Shown in pieces: positions 18,072 to 26,984 of a stretch of 64,000 nt of DNA. The notes under the pieces were generated by a model, which saw only the letters and a program-made list of their open reading frames with translations, had not been told where the DNA came from and did no database searches. The DNA is from an uncultured Bacteroidales bacterium. GTDB lineage: Bacteria; Bacteroidota; Bacteroidia; Bacteroidales; UBA932. Made by a program: the position numbers and the translations under genes. Where the stretch lies: NCBI GenBank assembly GCA_905235675.1, contig CAJONC010000001.1, positions 164,137 through 228,136 of the forward strand. The letters are read 5' to 3'. Numbering within the stretch: position 1 is the first letter of the stretch; every line of letters starts with the position of its first letter.

Positions 18072-18102
18072 TTGCATGTAGGAAGGCTATTGATTATATT
18101 TG
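18072..18102 (+). promoter_or_regulatory. Promoter of the histidine phosphatase gene; decides its start
   Basis: TTG (18072-18074) and TATATTTG (18095-18102) are 20 nt apart. Transcription would start around 18107-18110, on or after the first possible ATG (18107), which makes ATG 18125 the better start. Confidence 0.7.
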
Positions 18103-18124
18103 CATCATGAAACTTAATCCAATC

Positions 18125-19375
18125 ATGAAATTTCTTTACTGTTTATTCATACTGATTCCGGTATCGCTTTCCGCTCAGAATGAAATGCTTGAAGCAATCC
18201 GTCAGGATAAATACGCCGCCGCAGGCAATCATCACACTTACATCGTTCCCGAAGGAAAAATTTCGGACACAAAGCCGCCGAAAGGCTACAAGCCTTTTTA
18301 TTTTTCCTATTACGGGAGGCACGGCAGCAGATATATGATCGGAGATCCTGACTTCATATCTTCTTTCTGCGACAAATTCAACGCCCTGCATGACAGCGGC
18401 CTGCTGACTGACGAAGGCGAAAAACTAAGGGCTTGGCTGGAATGGTTGGATAAAATGCACGACGGAAACATGGGGCTTCTCACTCCCGGGGGTTTCCAGG
18501 AAGAGAAAGGAATAGCACAGCGCTGCTACGGGCGCTACCGCAGGATATTCCGCCAGAAAGACCGCCGGAACGTCCGCTTCCGTTCCTCGCCCATACTCCG
18601 CAGCATGCTGACAGGGACAAGTTTCAGCATGGAACTGCAAAAGCATGAACCCAGACTGAACTTTGACATGTATGCCGCCGAAAGATATTACTATACTCGC
18701 TGGGATCCGAATCCGGGCGTCGACAGAATCAAGCAAAGGGTAGGAGATTCCCTTTTCAGGGAAAGATTTGATTCCGTCGCTTTTGCAGGGCGTATGTTTA
18801 CCGACACGGAAAAAAGCCGCGAAATTCTCGGCGACATTTCCGGCACAGCCTATGATGTCATCCATATTCTCGGCATCAGCAAGTGCATCAGCGACAGCGC
18901 CGACCCTTATGAGGTATTCAGCGAAGAGGAGATTTTCGCCTACGCAGTGGGGCAGAATGCACGTACCGCCTCATCCTTCATACACAGCACGGAGACCGGA
19001 TTCTACCGCGACACCAATGCGGGGTCGCATCTGATAAAGGCAATTGTAAACAAGGCCGACGAGGCGATAGCGGGAAACGGCATCTGCGCCGACCTGGTCT
19101 TCGGGCACGACTCCGGAGTCGCCCCCGCACTGAGTTTTCTTCACACGGAAGGGTACGACAGCTGCACTCCCCTGTCGGAAAGCTACATCAGCTGGCCGGC
19201 ATACAAGCATATATATATGGGCTGCAATTTCGCCTTCGTCTTCTACCGCAACCGCAAGGGGGACATTCTGGTGAAGATACTCGAAAACGAAAAAGAGACC
19301 GCCATTCCGGCGGTCCCCGCTTTCGAAGGCCCGTACTATCGCTGGAGCGATCTCAGGGACTGGTGCCTCCGTTAG
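18125..19375 (+). CDS. Secreted histidine-type phosphatase (branch 2, phytase/MINPP-like)
   Basis: This is a periplasmic or secreted phosphomonoesterase. It begins with a signal peptide (MKFLYCLFILIPVSLSAQ). The catalytic RHGxR motif is seen in 'YYGRHGSRYMIGD', where His forms the phospho-enzyme. The C-terminal partner is the HD motif in 'LVFGHDSGVAPALSFL'. 'RFRSSPILRSMLTG' supplies the further conserved Arg. The overall arrangement resembles Bacteroidota MINPP/phytases acting on inositol phosphates, but the HAE triad of true MINPP is not seen, so the substrate is open. Start 18125 is preferred to 18107 (six residues longer) because of the promoter position. The stop overlaps the convergent deoC stop by 4 bases. 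Confidence 0.88.
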   Translation: MKFLYCLFILIPVSLSAQNEMLEAIRQDKYAAAGNHHTYIVPEGKISDTKPPKGYKPFYFSYYGRHGSRYMIGDPDFISSFCDKFNALHDSGLLTDEGEKLRAWLEWLDKMHDGNMGLLTPGGFQEEKGIAQRCYGRYRRIFRQKDRRNVRFRSSPILRSMLTGTSFSMELQKHEPRLNFDMYAAERYYYTRWDPNPGVDRIKQRVGDSLFRERFDSVAFAGRMFTDTEKSREILGDISGTAYDVIHILGISKCISDSADPYEVFSEEEIFAYAVGQNARTASSFIHSTETGFYRDTNAGSHLIKAIVNKADEAIAGNGICADLVFGHDSGVAPALSFLHTEGYDSCTPLSESYISWPAYKHIYMGCNFAFVFYRNRKGDILVKILENEKETAIPAVPAFEGPYYRWSDLRDWCLR

Positions 19376-20175
19376 AAGAACTTTATCTCCTTTCCTTCGA
19401 TTGCGCTCATCAGGGAATTTCCCACCCTGCTTACGCCAAAGCGGAAAGTATCCTTTTCGAGCCATTCTTCTCCAAGGACCTCGAGGCCAATGTTGTAATA
19501 GACAAGGGCATCCTCGGCGGTGGCTATTCCGCCGGCAGCCTTGAAGCCGACCTTGCGTCCGGTACCGGCATGATAATCCCTGATTGCTTCGCACATTACC
19601 CGTGCCGCTTCGGGAGTGGCATTCACCGCGACCTTTCCTGTGGAAGTCTTGATAAAGTCCGCACCCTGTTCCATTGCAAGGAACGAAGCCTTGCGGATAA
19701 GTTCGGGGGTTTTGAGAAGCCCCGTTTCGAGTATCACCTTGAGAACCACCTTTCGTCCGGCTTTCTGCGCTGCCTCGTCGACAGCGGCCTTCATTGTGCG
19801 GATTTCTTCCGCAGCACCGGCCTCGTCGCCTCCGAGGAACTTGTTGAGCGCGAGCACTATATCTATTTCATCGGCTCCGTTCTCCACGGCGCGCACGCAC
19901 TCCAGGACCTTGACGTCGAGGAAGCTCTGGGCGGTGGGGAAACAGCTCGACACTGCGGTCACGTGCAGTTCTTCGCAGGGGCGTTTTTCGCGCACCACGT
20001 TTGCGAGATTCGGGAACACGCAAACCGAAGCGGGAAGAGGATAGGAGGGATATTCCTTACGAAGGGCGGCCACCTTGCCGACAAGGGCGGCGACACTTTC
20101 GGGGGTGTCCTCGGTGTGCAGGGTGGTCAGATCCATGAAGGAAAAGCATTTCTTTAGAATTTCTGTCCTGTTCAT
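19372..20175 (-). CDS. deoC: Deoxyribose-phosphate aldolase
   Basis: DeoC splits 2-deoxyribose-5-phosphate into glyceraldehyde-3-phosphate and acetaldehyde, allowing use of deoxynucleosides. The TIM barrel has the first conserved Asp near 'MDLTTLH', the Schiff-base lysine region 'GADFIKTSTGK' (about residues 180-190), and 'VGFKAAGGIATAEDAL' with the second active-site Lys. At 267 residues it is normal length. It is the last gene of the ftsY-pheT-DUF4296-radical SAM-deoC run and starts 4 bases after the radical SAM stop. Its TAA overlaps the end of the convergent phosphatase gene. Confidence 0.95.
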   Translation of the reverse strand: MNRTEILKKCFSFMDLTTLHTEDTPESVAALVGKVAALRKEYPSYPLPASVCVFPNLANVVREKRPCEELHVTAVSSCFPTAQSFLDVKVLECVRAVENGADEIDIVLALNKFLGGDEAGAAEEIRTMKAAVDEAAQKAGRKVVLKVILETGLLKTPELIRKASFLAMEQGADFIKTSTGKVAVNATPEAARVMCEAIRDYHAGTGRKVGFKAAGGIATAEDALVYYNIGLEVLGEEWLEKDTFRFGVSRVGNSLMSAIEGKEIKFF

Positions 20176-20179
20176 ATAA

Positions 20180-20935
20180 TTATCCTTTTATCTGTATTTT
20201 GTATCCTTCGTCGATCAGGGGCTGCACAAAGCCCTGCATCTGTTCGACGGTAAATTTTTCCAGCCCTGCAGCAGGCGTCGGCCGGTCGATGGTGTATACC
20301 ATTATTTCGCGCGGATGCAGATGACGCACCATTTCCATCCACGGCTGAAGCACTTCCGGCGAAGACGAGTCAAAGCCGGGGGCTTTCAGGAACATGGTCT
20401 GCAGTATGAAATCGCCTCCGAACTGTTCCAGGTCGCGCACGACCTGAACGGGGTCGTATTCCCCGCAGGGCTGGTTTACAAGCGCGGCGAGTTCCCTGGT
20501 GGGGGCGTCTATCTTGAGTATGGGATTGTCCACCTTTTTAAGCGCTGCGACCACCTCGGGTACGCCGAGCCTCGTGGCGTTCGAGAGTACGGAAACCTTT
20601 GCCGAAGGGCAGAAGGCATCGCGCAGCAGCAGCGTGTCTTCAACTATCCGGGGGAAGTCCGGATTGAGAGTAGGCTCCCCGTCCCCTGAAAAAGTGATGG
20701 AATCTATCTCAGTCCCGTTGAGCAGGCACTCGGCGAGTTTGTCCTCAAGGGCGGAACGCACCTCGGCGGCGCTGGGGATGCGTTTGTCGTCCCTGCCGTC
20801 CCTGTTCCATCCGCACTCGCAGTAAATGCAGTCGAAATTGCAGAGTTTCCCTTCAGTGGGAAGAAGGTTGATTCCGAGGGACCGCCCCAGCCTGCGGCTG
20901 AAAATGGGACCGAATACTGTCTGTTCACGCATCAT
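20180..20935 (-). CDS. Radical SAM protein
   Basis: A 251-residue radical S-adenosylmethionine enzyme: the cluster motif CNFDCIYC (CxxxCxxC, residues about 32-39) is followed by 'SFSGDGEPTLNPDFP', the GGE-like SAM site. 'VSVLSNATRLGVPEVVAALKKVDNPILKIDA' completes the half-barrel. This compact form, with the N-terminal 'FGPIFSRRLGRSLGINLLP', is widespread in Bacteroidota and is often annotated only as radical SAM. The substrate is unknown. The ATG overlaps the DUF4296 gene's stop by 4 bases. Confidence 0.88.
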   Translation of the reverse strand: MMREQTVFGPIFSRRLGRSLGINLLPTEGKLCNFDCIYCECGWNRDGRDDKRIPSAAEVRSALEDKLAECLLNGTEIDSITFSGDGEPTLNPDFPRIVEDTLLLRDAFCPSAKVSVLSNATRLGVPEVVAALKKVDNPILKIDAPTRELAALVNQPCGEYDPVQVVRDLEQFGGDFILQTMFLKAPGFDSSSPEVLQPWMEMVRHLHPREIMVYTIDRPTPAAGLEKFTVEQMQGFVQPLIDEGYKIQIKG

Positions 20936-21612
20936 ATTTTTTTCTCTTCAATGATTCTTTGCCTTTCCTTGTCGCTTCGCCCAACAGGCTTTTCCAGCGG
21001 CCTTGGAACAAATTTCCGCAATGAATCCACCATGAGCGAATCACGGCGCAGCGAATCCAGCCTCAATGAATCAAGCCTGAGGGAGTCCAGCCTGAGTGAA
21101 TCCCTGCGGAGCGAATCGAGCGCGAGGGAATCCAGGACAAGGGTATCTACGGAAAGCGTATCGCGCCAGGTCCAGAACAAAGTGGTATCGTCGATTATGC
21201 TCTCAGTATTGAATTCAGGCAGATGCAGCACTGAAAGCCCCTTCAGGATCCTGTTCTGCTTGTCTATGGCCTCTTCCAGATTCTTGTAGCTTTCGCTCTG
21301 TTTCTTCAGCTTCTCGGTGGTGAGCTTCATTATCTTGTTATACTTCTCCGGCTTGGCAAGATAATAATTGACGCTGGCATCGTAATCTTTGAAACTGTAG
21401 CCGTAACGCTCGAAGATTGCACCGTAGAACTGCATGGTATCGGCCTTGCTCTTCAGTTTGGGGTTGTCGTTCAGCCACTGGTCGGCGATGAACATCTCCG
21501 CATAGATGTCCGACATCCTGGAAACGCTCATGATTTTCGCCCTCCCGCACGAAATGGCGAGAAAGCACACGAGCGTCACCAGAGCCGCCGGCAGATAACT
21601 CCCCTTTCGCAT
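20932..21612 (-). CDS. DUF4296 lipoprotein with pentapeptide LDSLR repeats
   Basis: The product (226 residues) has a lipoprotein signal (MRKGSYLPAALVTLVCFLAISCG, lipobox AISC). Residues about 27-110 ('MSDIYAEMFIADQWLNDNP', 'FYGAIFERYGYSFKDYDASV', 'YYLAKPEKYNKIM') match the DUF4296 helical domain of Bacteroidota lipoproteins. The C-terminal part carries eight tandem pentads of the form x-[LRV]-D-S-L, encoded by 15-bp repeats at 21021-21140, then a basic tail. The pentads would make a highly amphipathic, alternately charged helix. Function unknown. It lies between pheT (3 bases) and the radical SAM gene (4-base overlap). Confidence 0.85.
   Translation of the reverse strand: MRKGSYLPAALVTLVCFLAISCGRAKIMSVSRMSDIYAEMFIADQWLNDNPKLKSKADTMQFYGAIFERYGYSFKDYDASVNYYLAKPEKYNKIMKLTTEKLKKQSESYKNLEEAIDKQNRILKGLSVLHLPEFNTESIIDDTTLFWTWRDTLSVDTLVLDSLALDSLRRDSLRLDSLRLDSLRLDSLRRDSLMVDSLRKFVPRPLEKPVGRSDKERQRIIEEKKI
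21021..21140. repeat. Eight tandem 15-bp coding repeats in the DUF4296 gene
   Basis: Units start at 21021, 21036, 21051, 21066, 21081, 21096, 21111 and 21126. On the plus strand each begins with a variant of rygartc (for example gcgaatc, atgaatc, gggagtc). They encode (xLDSL)8 on the minus strand. Units differ at several bases, so the array is not fresh, but DSL is kept in every copy. Confidence 0.85.
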
Positions 21613-21615
21613 GAC

Positions 21616-24060
21616 CTACCTCAAGCTTGCGGAAAATTCTTTGCCGAAGACTTCGACAAGACGGGCCATCACACGCTCCACATCCTGGTCGGTGAGTGTC
21701 TTGTCGGGATCCTGGAGTACGAAACTGAGGGCGTACTGCTTCTTCCCTTCGGGAATCTTGTCGCCACGGTACACGTCGAAGAGCCTCACGTCCTTCAGCA
21801 GCTTGCGGGCATTCTTGAACGCGGCTGCGCGAAGGTCGGCATATTTCACCCCTTCGTCGAGCAGCAGAGCAAGGTCGCGGCGCACCTCGGGGAACCTGGG
21901 CATTTCCTTGAATGCCACCTTGTCGCGCTTGATGAGGGTAAACAGTGTGTTCCAGTTGATTTCAGCCGCAACCACGGGCTGCTTGACACCGAACTTGCGG
22001 GCGAATGCCGGATTGATTACACCCACCACGGCGAGCTGGAGTTTCTGTCCGGGGAGACTGTACACCACGCCCTCCGAGAAGATATCCGAGGGTGCGGCAT
22101 CCGTCCACATCTGGTACAGGTCGGCTCCGTAACGCTTGAGCAGCAGTTCCACATAGCCTTTGAGCTGGAAGAAATCGCTCTTTCCGTCGCCGCCCTTCCA
22201 GTTCTTTTCCGGGGCTCCGCTCATGAACATAGCGAAGCAGGGGTGCTCCTCGTAGCCCTCGAGGGTTTCAGGGCCCTTTTCGGTCAGTCTCCTGTAAACG
22301 GATCCGTATTCGAAGGTCTTCACCCTGGACATCTGGCGGTTGAGGTTGTATGCCACCACCTCGAGTCCGCCGGGTATCAGCGACTGGCGCATCACGTTGA
22401 GGTCGGAACTGAGCGGATTCACTATGTGCACCAGCTGCTCCGCAGGGAAGGTCCTGAGGTCTTTGTAGTAGTCCGCCTTGGTGAGCGAGTTGTTCATGGT
22501 CTCGGAGAAACCGTTGGCAGCCAGGAAGTTGGATATCTGGTTGCGGATGGCCTCGGGCTGGGGTGAAGGCGATGCGGAAACGCTCATCTTCATGTGGTGG
22601 GGAAGGTCGATGTTGTTGTATCCGTAGATGCGGAGGACCTCCTCGACCACGTCGCACTCGCGGTACACGTCAATCATGTAACTCGGGGCGAGCACCACGA
22701 CATTGTTGCCGTCGTTGCTTTCGAACTTGTACTGCAGGGCTTCGAGTATGCGGCTTATGTCCTCGTGGCCTATCTTCTTGCCTATGAAGGCTTCCATGCG
22801 GTCGTAGTTCAGCTCAATACGCTTGCGGGCGACAGGGTTGGGATAGAAGTCGACGGCTCCGCCTTCTATCTCTCCGCCTGCGAGTTCGGTAATGAGCTTC
22901 GCGGCGCGCCTCAGGGCGTAAGGCTGGATTTCAGGGTCGGCGCCGCGCTCGAAACGGAAGGACGCGTCTGTCTGCAGCCCCTGGCTCTTGGAAGTGCGGC
23001 GTATCGATACGGGATCGAAGTATGCGCTTTCGACGAACACGTCGGTGGTGGCGTCGGTCACCCCGCTGTCTTCTCCGCCGAATACGCCCGCTATGCACAT
23101 GGGACGGTCCGCATCGGCAATCACCATGTCCTTTGCGGAAAGTTTGCGGTCCGCGCCGTCGAGGGTGCGTATCACCTCGCCTTCGGCCGCACGGCGCACC
23201 ACCACCCTGCTTCCGCCAATCTTTGCGGCATCGAAGGTATGCAGCGGCTGTCCGAGTTCAAAAAGTATGAAATTGGAGATGTCGACTATGTTGTTTATGG
23301 GGCGCAGCCCTATGGAAAGCAGTTTCTTCTGGAGCCACTGCGGGGAAGGTGCAACCTTGACTCCCCTGATGGTGACGCCGCAGTAGCGGGGGGCGCCTTC
23401 GGCGTCCTGCACCTCGACTTTTATATTGCCTGCGGTGGCGGCACCCTCGATGTCTCCAGCTTCGGGACATTTCAATTTGCAAGGCAGATTGTGGTAGCAG
23501 AGATATGCATACAGGTCGCGGGCGACGCCTATGTGCGAAGCCGCATCCACACGGTTTGCGGTAATCTCATACTCAATCACGGCCTCGGTCTTCAGATGCA
23601 GGTAATCCTTTGCCGGAGTACCCACGGCCGCATCGTCGGGGAGCACCATTATGCCCTCGTGGCTGCTGCCTATTCCGAGTTCGTCTTCAGCGCAGATCAT
23701 TCCGAGGCTTTCCACCCCGCGTATCTTGCTCTTCTTGATCTTGAAGTCGCCCGGCAGCACGGTGCCAATCCTGGCGAACAGCACTTTCTGGCCCGCGGCC
23801 ACGTTGGGAGCGCCGCAAACCACCTGCAGGGCTTCTCCGCCGCCGTCATCCACGGTGGTAACGTGAAGATGGTCGGAGTCCGGATGCGCCTCACAGGTCA
23901 GCACCTTTGCAACCACCACTCCGGCGAGTCCGCCCGGAATTTCTTCCTGCTCTTCGAGGCTGTCCACCTCTATTCCTATCGAAGTCATTGCCTCCGCCAC
24001 CTCTGCAGGGGTGAGGTCCGTTTCAAGATAATCCTTGAGCCAATTGTAACTGAGTTTCAT
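21616..24060 (-). CDS. pheT: Phenylalanyl-tRNA synthetase beta subunit
   Basis: PheT pairs with PheS in the alpha2-beta2 enzyme that charges tRNA-Phe. The 814 residues are full length: N-terminal 'MKLSYNWLKDYLETDLTP', a tRNA-binding OB domain at about 40-150 ('VVAKVLTCEAHPDSDHLHVTTVD'), the B3/B4 editing domain ('NRVDAASHIGVARDLYAYL', 'YFDPVSIRRTSKSQGLQTDASFRFERGADPE'), B5, and the C-terminal anticodon-binding ferredoxin-like domain ('FPEVRRDLALLLDEGVKYADLR'). pheS is not in this window. It starts 3 bases after the ftsY stop and ends 3 bases before the DUF4296 gene. Confidence 0.97.
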   Translation of the reverse strand: MKLSYNWLKDYLETDLTPAEVAEAMTSIGIEVDSLEEQEEIPGGLAGVVVAKVLTCEAHPDSDHLHVTTVDDGGGEALQVVCGAPNVAAGQKVLFARIGTVLPGDFKIKKSKIRGVESLGMICAEDELGIGSSHEGIMVLPDDAAVGTPAKDYLHLKTEAVIEYEITANRVDAASHIGVARDLYAYLCYHNLPCKLKCPEAGDIEGAATAGNIKVEVQDAEGAPRYCGVTIRGVKVAPSPQWLQKKLLSIGLRPINNIVDISNFILFELGQPLHTFDAAKIGGSRVVVRRAAEGEVIRTLDGADRKLSAKDMVIADADRPMCIAGVFGGEDSGVTDATTDVFVESAYFDPVSIRRTSKSQGLQTDASFRFERGADPEIQPYALRRAAKLITELAGGEIEGGAVDFYPNPVARKRIELNYDRMEAFIGKKIGHEDISRILEALQYKFESNDGNNVVVLAPSYMIDVYRECDVVEEVLRIYGYNNIDLPHHMKMSVSASPSPQPEAIRNQISNFLAANGFSETMNNSLTKADYYKDLRTFPAEQLVHIVNPLSSDLNVMRQSLIPGGLEVVAYNLNRQMSRVKTFEYGSVYRRLTEKGPETLEGYEEHPCFAMFMSGAPEKNWKGGDGKSDFFQLKGYVELLLKRYGADLYQMWTDAAPSDIFSEGVVYSLPGQKLQLAVVGVINPAFARKFGVKQPVVAAEINWNTLFTLIKRDKVAFKEMPRFPEVRRDLALLLDEGVKYADLRAAAFKNARKLLKDVRLFDVYRGDKIPEGKKQYALSFVLQDPDKTLTDQDVERVMARLVEVFGKEFSASLR

Positions 24061-24063
24061 ATA

Positions 24064-24954
24064 TTATTTCAAATCTTCCGGATTAAACAGCGATTCCACG
24101 AATTTGTCCTTGTCGAACATGGCGATGTCGTCTATCCCTTCGCCCACGCCTATATACTTTACGGGCACCTCGAACCGGTCGGTCAGGCCCACCACCACGC
24201 CGCCTTTAGCGGTGCCGTCAAGCTTGGTAACGGCTATTGAAGTGATGTCGGTAGCCCGTGCGAATTCCTTTGCCTGCTGGAAGGCGTTCTGCCCTGTGGA
24301 GGCATCCAGCACCAGCAGCACCTCGTGCGGGGCGTCCGGCACCACCTTGCGGCAGACATTGCGTATCTTGGTGAGCTCGTTCATAAGGTCTATGCGGTTG
24401 TGGAGGCGCCCCGCAGTATCGATAAGCACCACGTCGGCATCGCGCGCCACGGCAGCCTTCACCGTATCGTAAGCCACGGAAGCGGGATCGGATCCCATTT
24501 CCTGACGCACTATGTCCACTCCTGCACGCTGCGACCATATCACGAGCTGGTCCACTGCGGCGGCCCTGAAAGTGTCGGCCGCTCCGAGTATGACCTTCTT
24601 GCCCTGCTTGCGGTACATGTTCGCAAGTTTGCCTATGGTCGTGGTTTTTCCGACACCGTTCACCCCGACGACGAGAATCACGTAGGGTTTCTTACCTTCC
24701 ACGGGCGCAGGAGCCTCCCCGCCCTTATCGAGAAGGGCGGCTATCTCTTCGCGGAGATAGCCCGTGAGCTCATCCGTGGAAGTATATTTGTCGCGGTGCA
24801 CGCGTTCCTCCAGGGCATCCACGATCTTGAGAGTGGTATCCACCCCCATGTCGGACTCCACCAGGGCTTCCTCTATGGCATCGAGGGTATCGTCGTCAAC
24901 CCTCGATTTGGCGGTTATAGCCCTTGATATCTTAGCAAAAAAACTGAGCGCCAT
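24064..24954 (-). CDS. ftsY: Signal recognition particle receptor FtsY
   Basis: FtsY is the membrane-associated GTPase that docks SRP-ribosome complexes at the SecYEG translocon. The compact 296-residue NG form lacks the long acidic A domain. An N domain four-helix bundle ('LDAIEEALVESDMGVDTTLKIVDALEERV') precedes the G domain with G1 GVNGVGKTTTIGKLA, 'ILGAADTFRAAAVDQL', G3 DTAGRLHN and G4 TKLDGTAKGG. ATG 24954 (MALSFFAKIS) was chosen over a TTG two codons upstream. A -7 box at 24975-24982 just upstream fits its promoter. It heads the ftsY-deoC gene run. Confidence 0.97.
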   Translation of the reverse strand: MALSFFAKISRAITAKSRVDDDTLDAIEEALVESDMGVDTTLKIVDALEERVHRDKYTSTDELTGYLREEIAALLDKGGEAPAPVEGKKPYVILVVGVNGVGKTTTIGKLANMYRKQGKKVILGAADTFRAAAVDQLVIWSQRAGVDIVRQEMGSDPASVAYDTVKAAVARDADVVLIDTAGRLHNRIDLMNELTKIRNVCRKVVPDAPHEVLLVLDASTGQNAFQQAKEFARATDITSIAVTKLDGTAKGGVVVGLTDRFEVPVKYIGVGEGIDDIAMFDKDKFVESLFNPEDLK

Positions 24955-24974
24955 AAGCAATTTCGTATAAGCTA

Positions 24975-24982
24975 CAAATATA
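24975..24982 (-). promoter_or_regulatory. -7 box for ftsY
   Basis: TATATTTG on the minus strand, followed by TAGC, about 20 nt before the ftsY ATG. The -33 position falls in the T run of the upstream terminator, so the two elements abut. Confidence 0.6.
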
Positions 24983-24995
24983 ATGATTTCTCAGC

Positions 24996-25027
24996 AAAAA
25001 AAGAGCCGCTCCTAAGACGGAACGGCT
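24996..25027 (-). terminator. Intrinsic terminator after the thrS-to-DUF4295 ribosomal operon
   Basis: On the minus strand AGCCGTTCC pairs with GGAGCGGCT (one G-U pair) around a 6-nt loop, followed by CTTTTTTT. It lies 28 bases after the DUF4295 stop and just before the ftsY promoter. Confidence 0.9.
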
Positions 25028-25055
25028 ACCTTTCATCCAATTGGAGTTTTAAATC

Positions 25056-25214
25056 TTACTTCTTTGCGAAGAAGTCCTTGGCTTTGTCAGCCTCGACGAG
25101 CTGCTCGGTAAATACGTAAGCGCCAGTCTTGGGAGACTTTTCCATGCGGATGCACTTGACCATGCTCTTAGCACCGGCCTTGGCTGCGAATGTTGCAACG
25201 GCTTTCTTTGCCAT
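25056..25214 (-). CDS. DUF4295 domain-containing small protein
   Basis: A 52-residue basic protein: MAKKAVATFAAKAGAKSMVK, then CIRMEKSPKTGAYVFTEQLV and EADKAKDFFAKK. This is the small DUF4295 family, conserved in Bacteroidota next to rpmB-rpmG. The location and composition suggest a ribosome-associated protein, but no function is established to my knowledge. It starts 21 bases after the rpmG stop and is followed by the operon terminator. Confidence 0.93.
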   Translation of the reverse strand: MAKKAVATFAAKAGAKSMVKCIRMEKSPKTGAYVFTEQLVEADKAKDFFAKK

Positions 25215-25235
25215 AATTTATTCTCCTATCGTTAA

Positions 25236-25424
25236 TTACTTGATTTCGCGATGAACGGTGACCTTCTTGAGGTAGGGATTGTACTTCCTGCGCTCGAGAC
25301 GGTCGGGAGTGTTCTTCTTGTTTTTGGTGGTGATATAGCGGCTCATTCCGGGAACACCGCTTTCCTTCTGCTCAGTGCATTCGAGGATGACCTGCACCCT
25401 GTTACCTTTTGCTTTCTTTGCCAT
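25236..25424 (-). CDS. rpmG: Ribosomal protein bL33
   Basis: bL33 is a 62-residue large-subunit protein near the E site. The sequence has '[13 protein letters not shown]', '[36 protein letters not shown]', all typical. It keeps only one cysteine (ILECTEQ), so it is the zinc-free (C-minus) form, as expected in Bacteroidota. It lies 11 bases after rpmB. Confidence 0.97.
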   Translation of the reverse strand: MAKKAKGNRVQVILECTEQKESGVPGMSRYITTKNKKNTPDRLERRKYNPYLKKVTVHREIK

Positions 25425-25435
25425 AGTCGTAATGA

Positions 25436-25678
25436 TTAAACAAGGTTAACAAGTCCTGCCTTCTTTGCCTTCTTCAGGGTTGCGTCCAGACCATTCTTTT
25501 CGATCTCGCGTATGCCCTTGCAGGACACTTTAAGTGTAATGTACCTCTGTTCCTCTTCGCTCCAGAACTTCTTGTTCTTGAGGTTGAGGGAGAAGTCGCG
25601 CTTGGTGCGCAGTTTGGAGTGGGCAACGTTGTTGCCTTTCATCCTCTTTCTTCCGGTTACTTGACAAACCTTTGACAT
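25436..25678 (-). CDS. rpmB: Ribosomal protein bL28
   Basis: bL28 (80 residues) sits near the L1 region of the large subunit. Conserved [20 protein letters not shown] and '[19 protein letters not shown]' blocks are present. It begins 12 bases after lepB and is followed by rpmG and the DUF4295 gene in one unit. Confidence 0.97.
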   Translation of the reverse strand: MSKVCQVTGRKRMKGNNVAHSKLRTKRDFSLNLKNKKFWSEEEQRYITLKVSCKGIREIEKNGLDATLKKAKKAGLVNLV

Positions 25679-25690
25679 AGTTGTATAATT

Positions 25691-26980
25691 TTAAAATTTC
25701 ATTTTTCCAAATCTGTTCCACCTTATGTTGGCGGGGAAACGCCTGGAGGCGTCTGTCGACAGCCACACGATGCCCGGCTTTCCTACGATGTGGTCTTCGG
25801 GAACGAATCCCCAGTACCTCGAGTCGAGGGAGTTATGCCGGTTGTCCCCCATCATAAAGTAGTAATCCTGTTCGAAAGTATATGTTCCTTTTTCGATGGC
25901 TTCCTGCAAATTTCCATGCTCATAATCCCGGATAATCCTCTCGTAGAGCGGAAGGGTGAGTTCCGTAATCTCCACCGTGCTTCCCCTGGAGGGAATCCAA
26001 AGAGGTCCGAAATAATCGCGGGTCCAACTGTACTGTTCGCTGAACGGGAAGATGGTGAGGTAACTGTCGGGATAATCCGCAGGGGCCTCGTCCAGATTCG
26101 CGCTCACGCTTGCGACCGAACTCAGCTGCCTTACTTCTTCGAGCATCTGCGCGGTAAGCGGCATGGCCGGATACCCCGGCAGGGAGGCGTCGAAGTAAAG
26201 CTCGGCAGTGTTGATTCCAAGCTTGTCCAGGGTTTTGGAATTGAGCCTGTTTCCGGTGGTGACCACCGTGTAGCTCAACTGCACCCCGGGATAAACCGTC
26301 TGCTTCTCTCCGTTGACATACACGAGCCCGTCACGGACTTCGAGGGTGTCGCCGGGAGTCGCAACACAGCGCTTCACATAATGATCGGTCTTGTCGGCGG
26401 GGCGGACAATGACCGGACCCAATCTTTCAATGATCTGTTCTCTTCCCCACAGGCGGCAGAGCATGTAATAGTCTGCTGCAGGATCCCTGCGCAACACGGT
26501 GTCGCCGTTCGGGAAATTGAATACCACGGGATCTCCTTTTCTCACTTCCCTGAATCCCTTCAGCCTCCTATAGTCATTCTGGATAAGCGTTGAGTACGAT
26601 GCCTTTCCGAAAATGGTATTGTGCGTGAAAGGGACGGTCAGAGGTGTCTGGGGCACCCGCGGCCCGTATGTCAATTTGCTCACGAAGAGATGGTCGCCCG
26701 TATAAAGGCTGCTCTCCATCGATGAGGAGGGAATCTTGAAGGCCTGGAAGAAGAAAATATTGATGAAGGTTACAAAGACTACCGCGAAGATTATTGCATC
26801 CAGCCATCCGTCTTTTTTCCAGAAACGCCACTTGACCTTCTTGCTGATGAAGATGTCAAAGATTATCGGCAGTCCCAGGAGCCACCAGTAATTTCCCAAC
26901 CAGATTACCCACGCGACATAGAGAGAAGCCCAGATTGCGAACTTCACCCAAGACCGGGGGGTAACATCCTTCAGTTTCAC
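25691..26980 (-). CDS. lepB: Signal peptidase I (S26A), large insert form
   Basis: LepB removes signal peptides from exported proteins at the periplasmic face of the inner membrane. The 429-residue protein has two or three N-terminal membrane segments (about 12-45 and 58-80) and the catalytic Ser87 in PSSSMESSLYTGD. The general-base Lys203 is in YVKRCVATPGDTLEV, followed by a signature 'MGDNRHNSLDSRYWGFVPEDHIVGK' near the C-terminus. The 116 residues between Ser and Lys and the roughly 150 between the Lys box and the C-terminal box are far longer than in E. coli, as in other Bacteroidota. It is unusually placed inside the ribosomal operon: 4 bases after rplT and 12 before rpmB. Confidence 0.95.
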   Translation of the reverse strand: MKLKDVTPRSWVKFAIWASLYVAWVIWLGNYWWLLGLPIIFDIFISKKVKWRFWKKDGWLDAIIFAVVFVTFINIFFFQAFKIPSSSMESSLYTGDHLFVSKLTYGPRVPQTPLTVPFTHNTIFGKASYSTLIQNDYRRLKGFREVRKGDPVVFNFPNGDTVLRRDPAADYYMLCRLWGREQIIERLGPVIVRPADKTDHYVKRCVATPGDTLEVRDGLVYVNGEKQTVYPGVQLSYTVVTTGNRLNSKTLDKLGINTAELYFDASLPGYPAMPLTAQMLEEVRQLSSVASVSANLDEAPADYPDSYLTIFPFSEQYSWTRDYFGPLWIPSRGSTVEITELTLPLYERIIRDYEHGNLQEAIEKGTYTFEQDYYFMMGDNRHNSLDSRYWGFVPEDHIVGKPGIVWLSTDASRRFPANIRWNRFGKMKF

Positions 26981-26984
26981 CTTG

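Noticed and set aside
21021..21140. Tandem 15-bp units as a CRISPR or satellite
   Set aside because: No spacers, and the units keep the reading frame and DSL in each copy, so it is coding.
22594..24240. A 548-residue open frame opposite pheT and ftsY
   Set aside because: Shadow frame spanning two real genes; no motifs.
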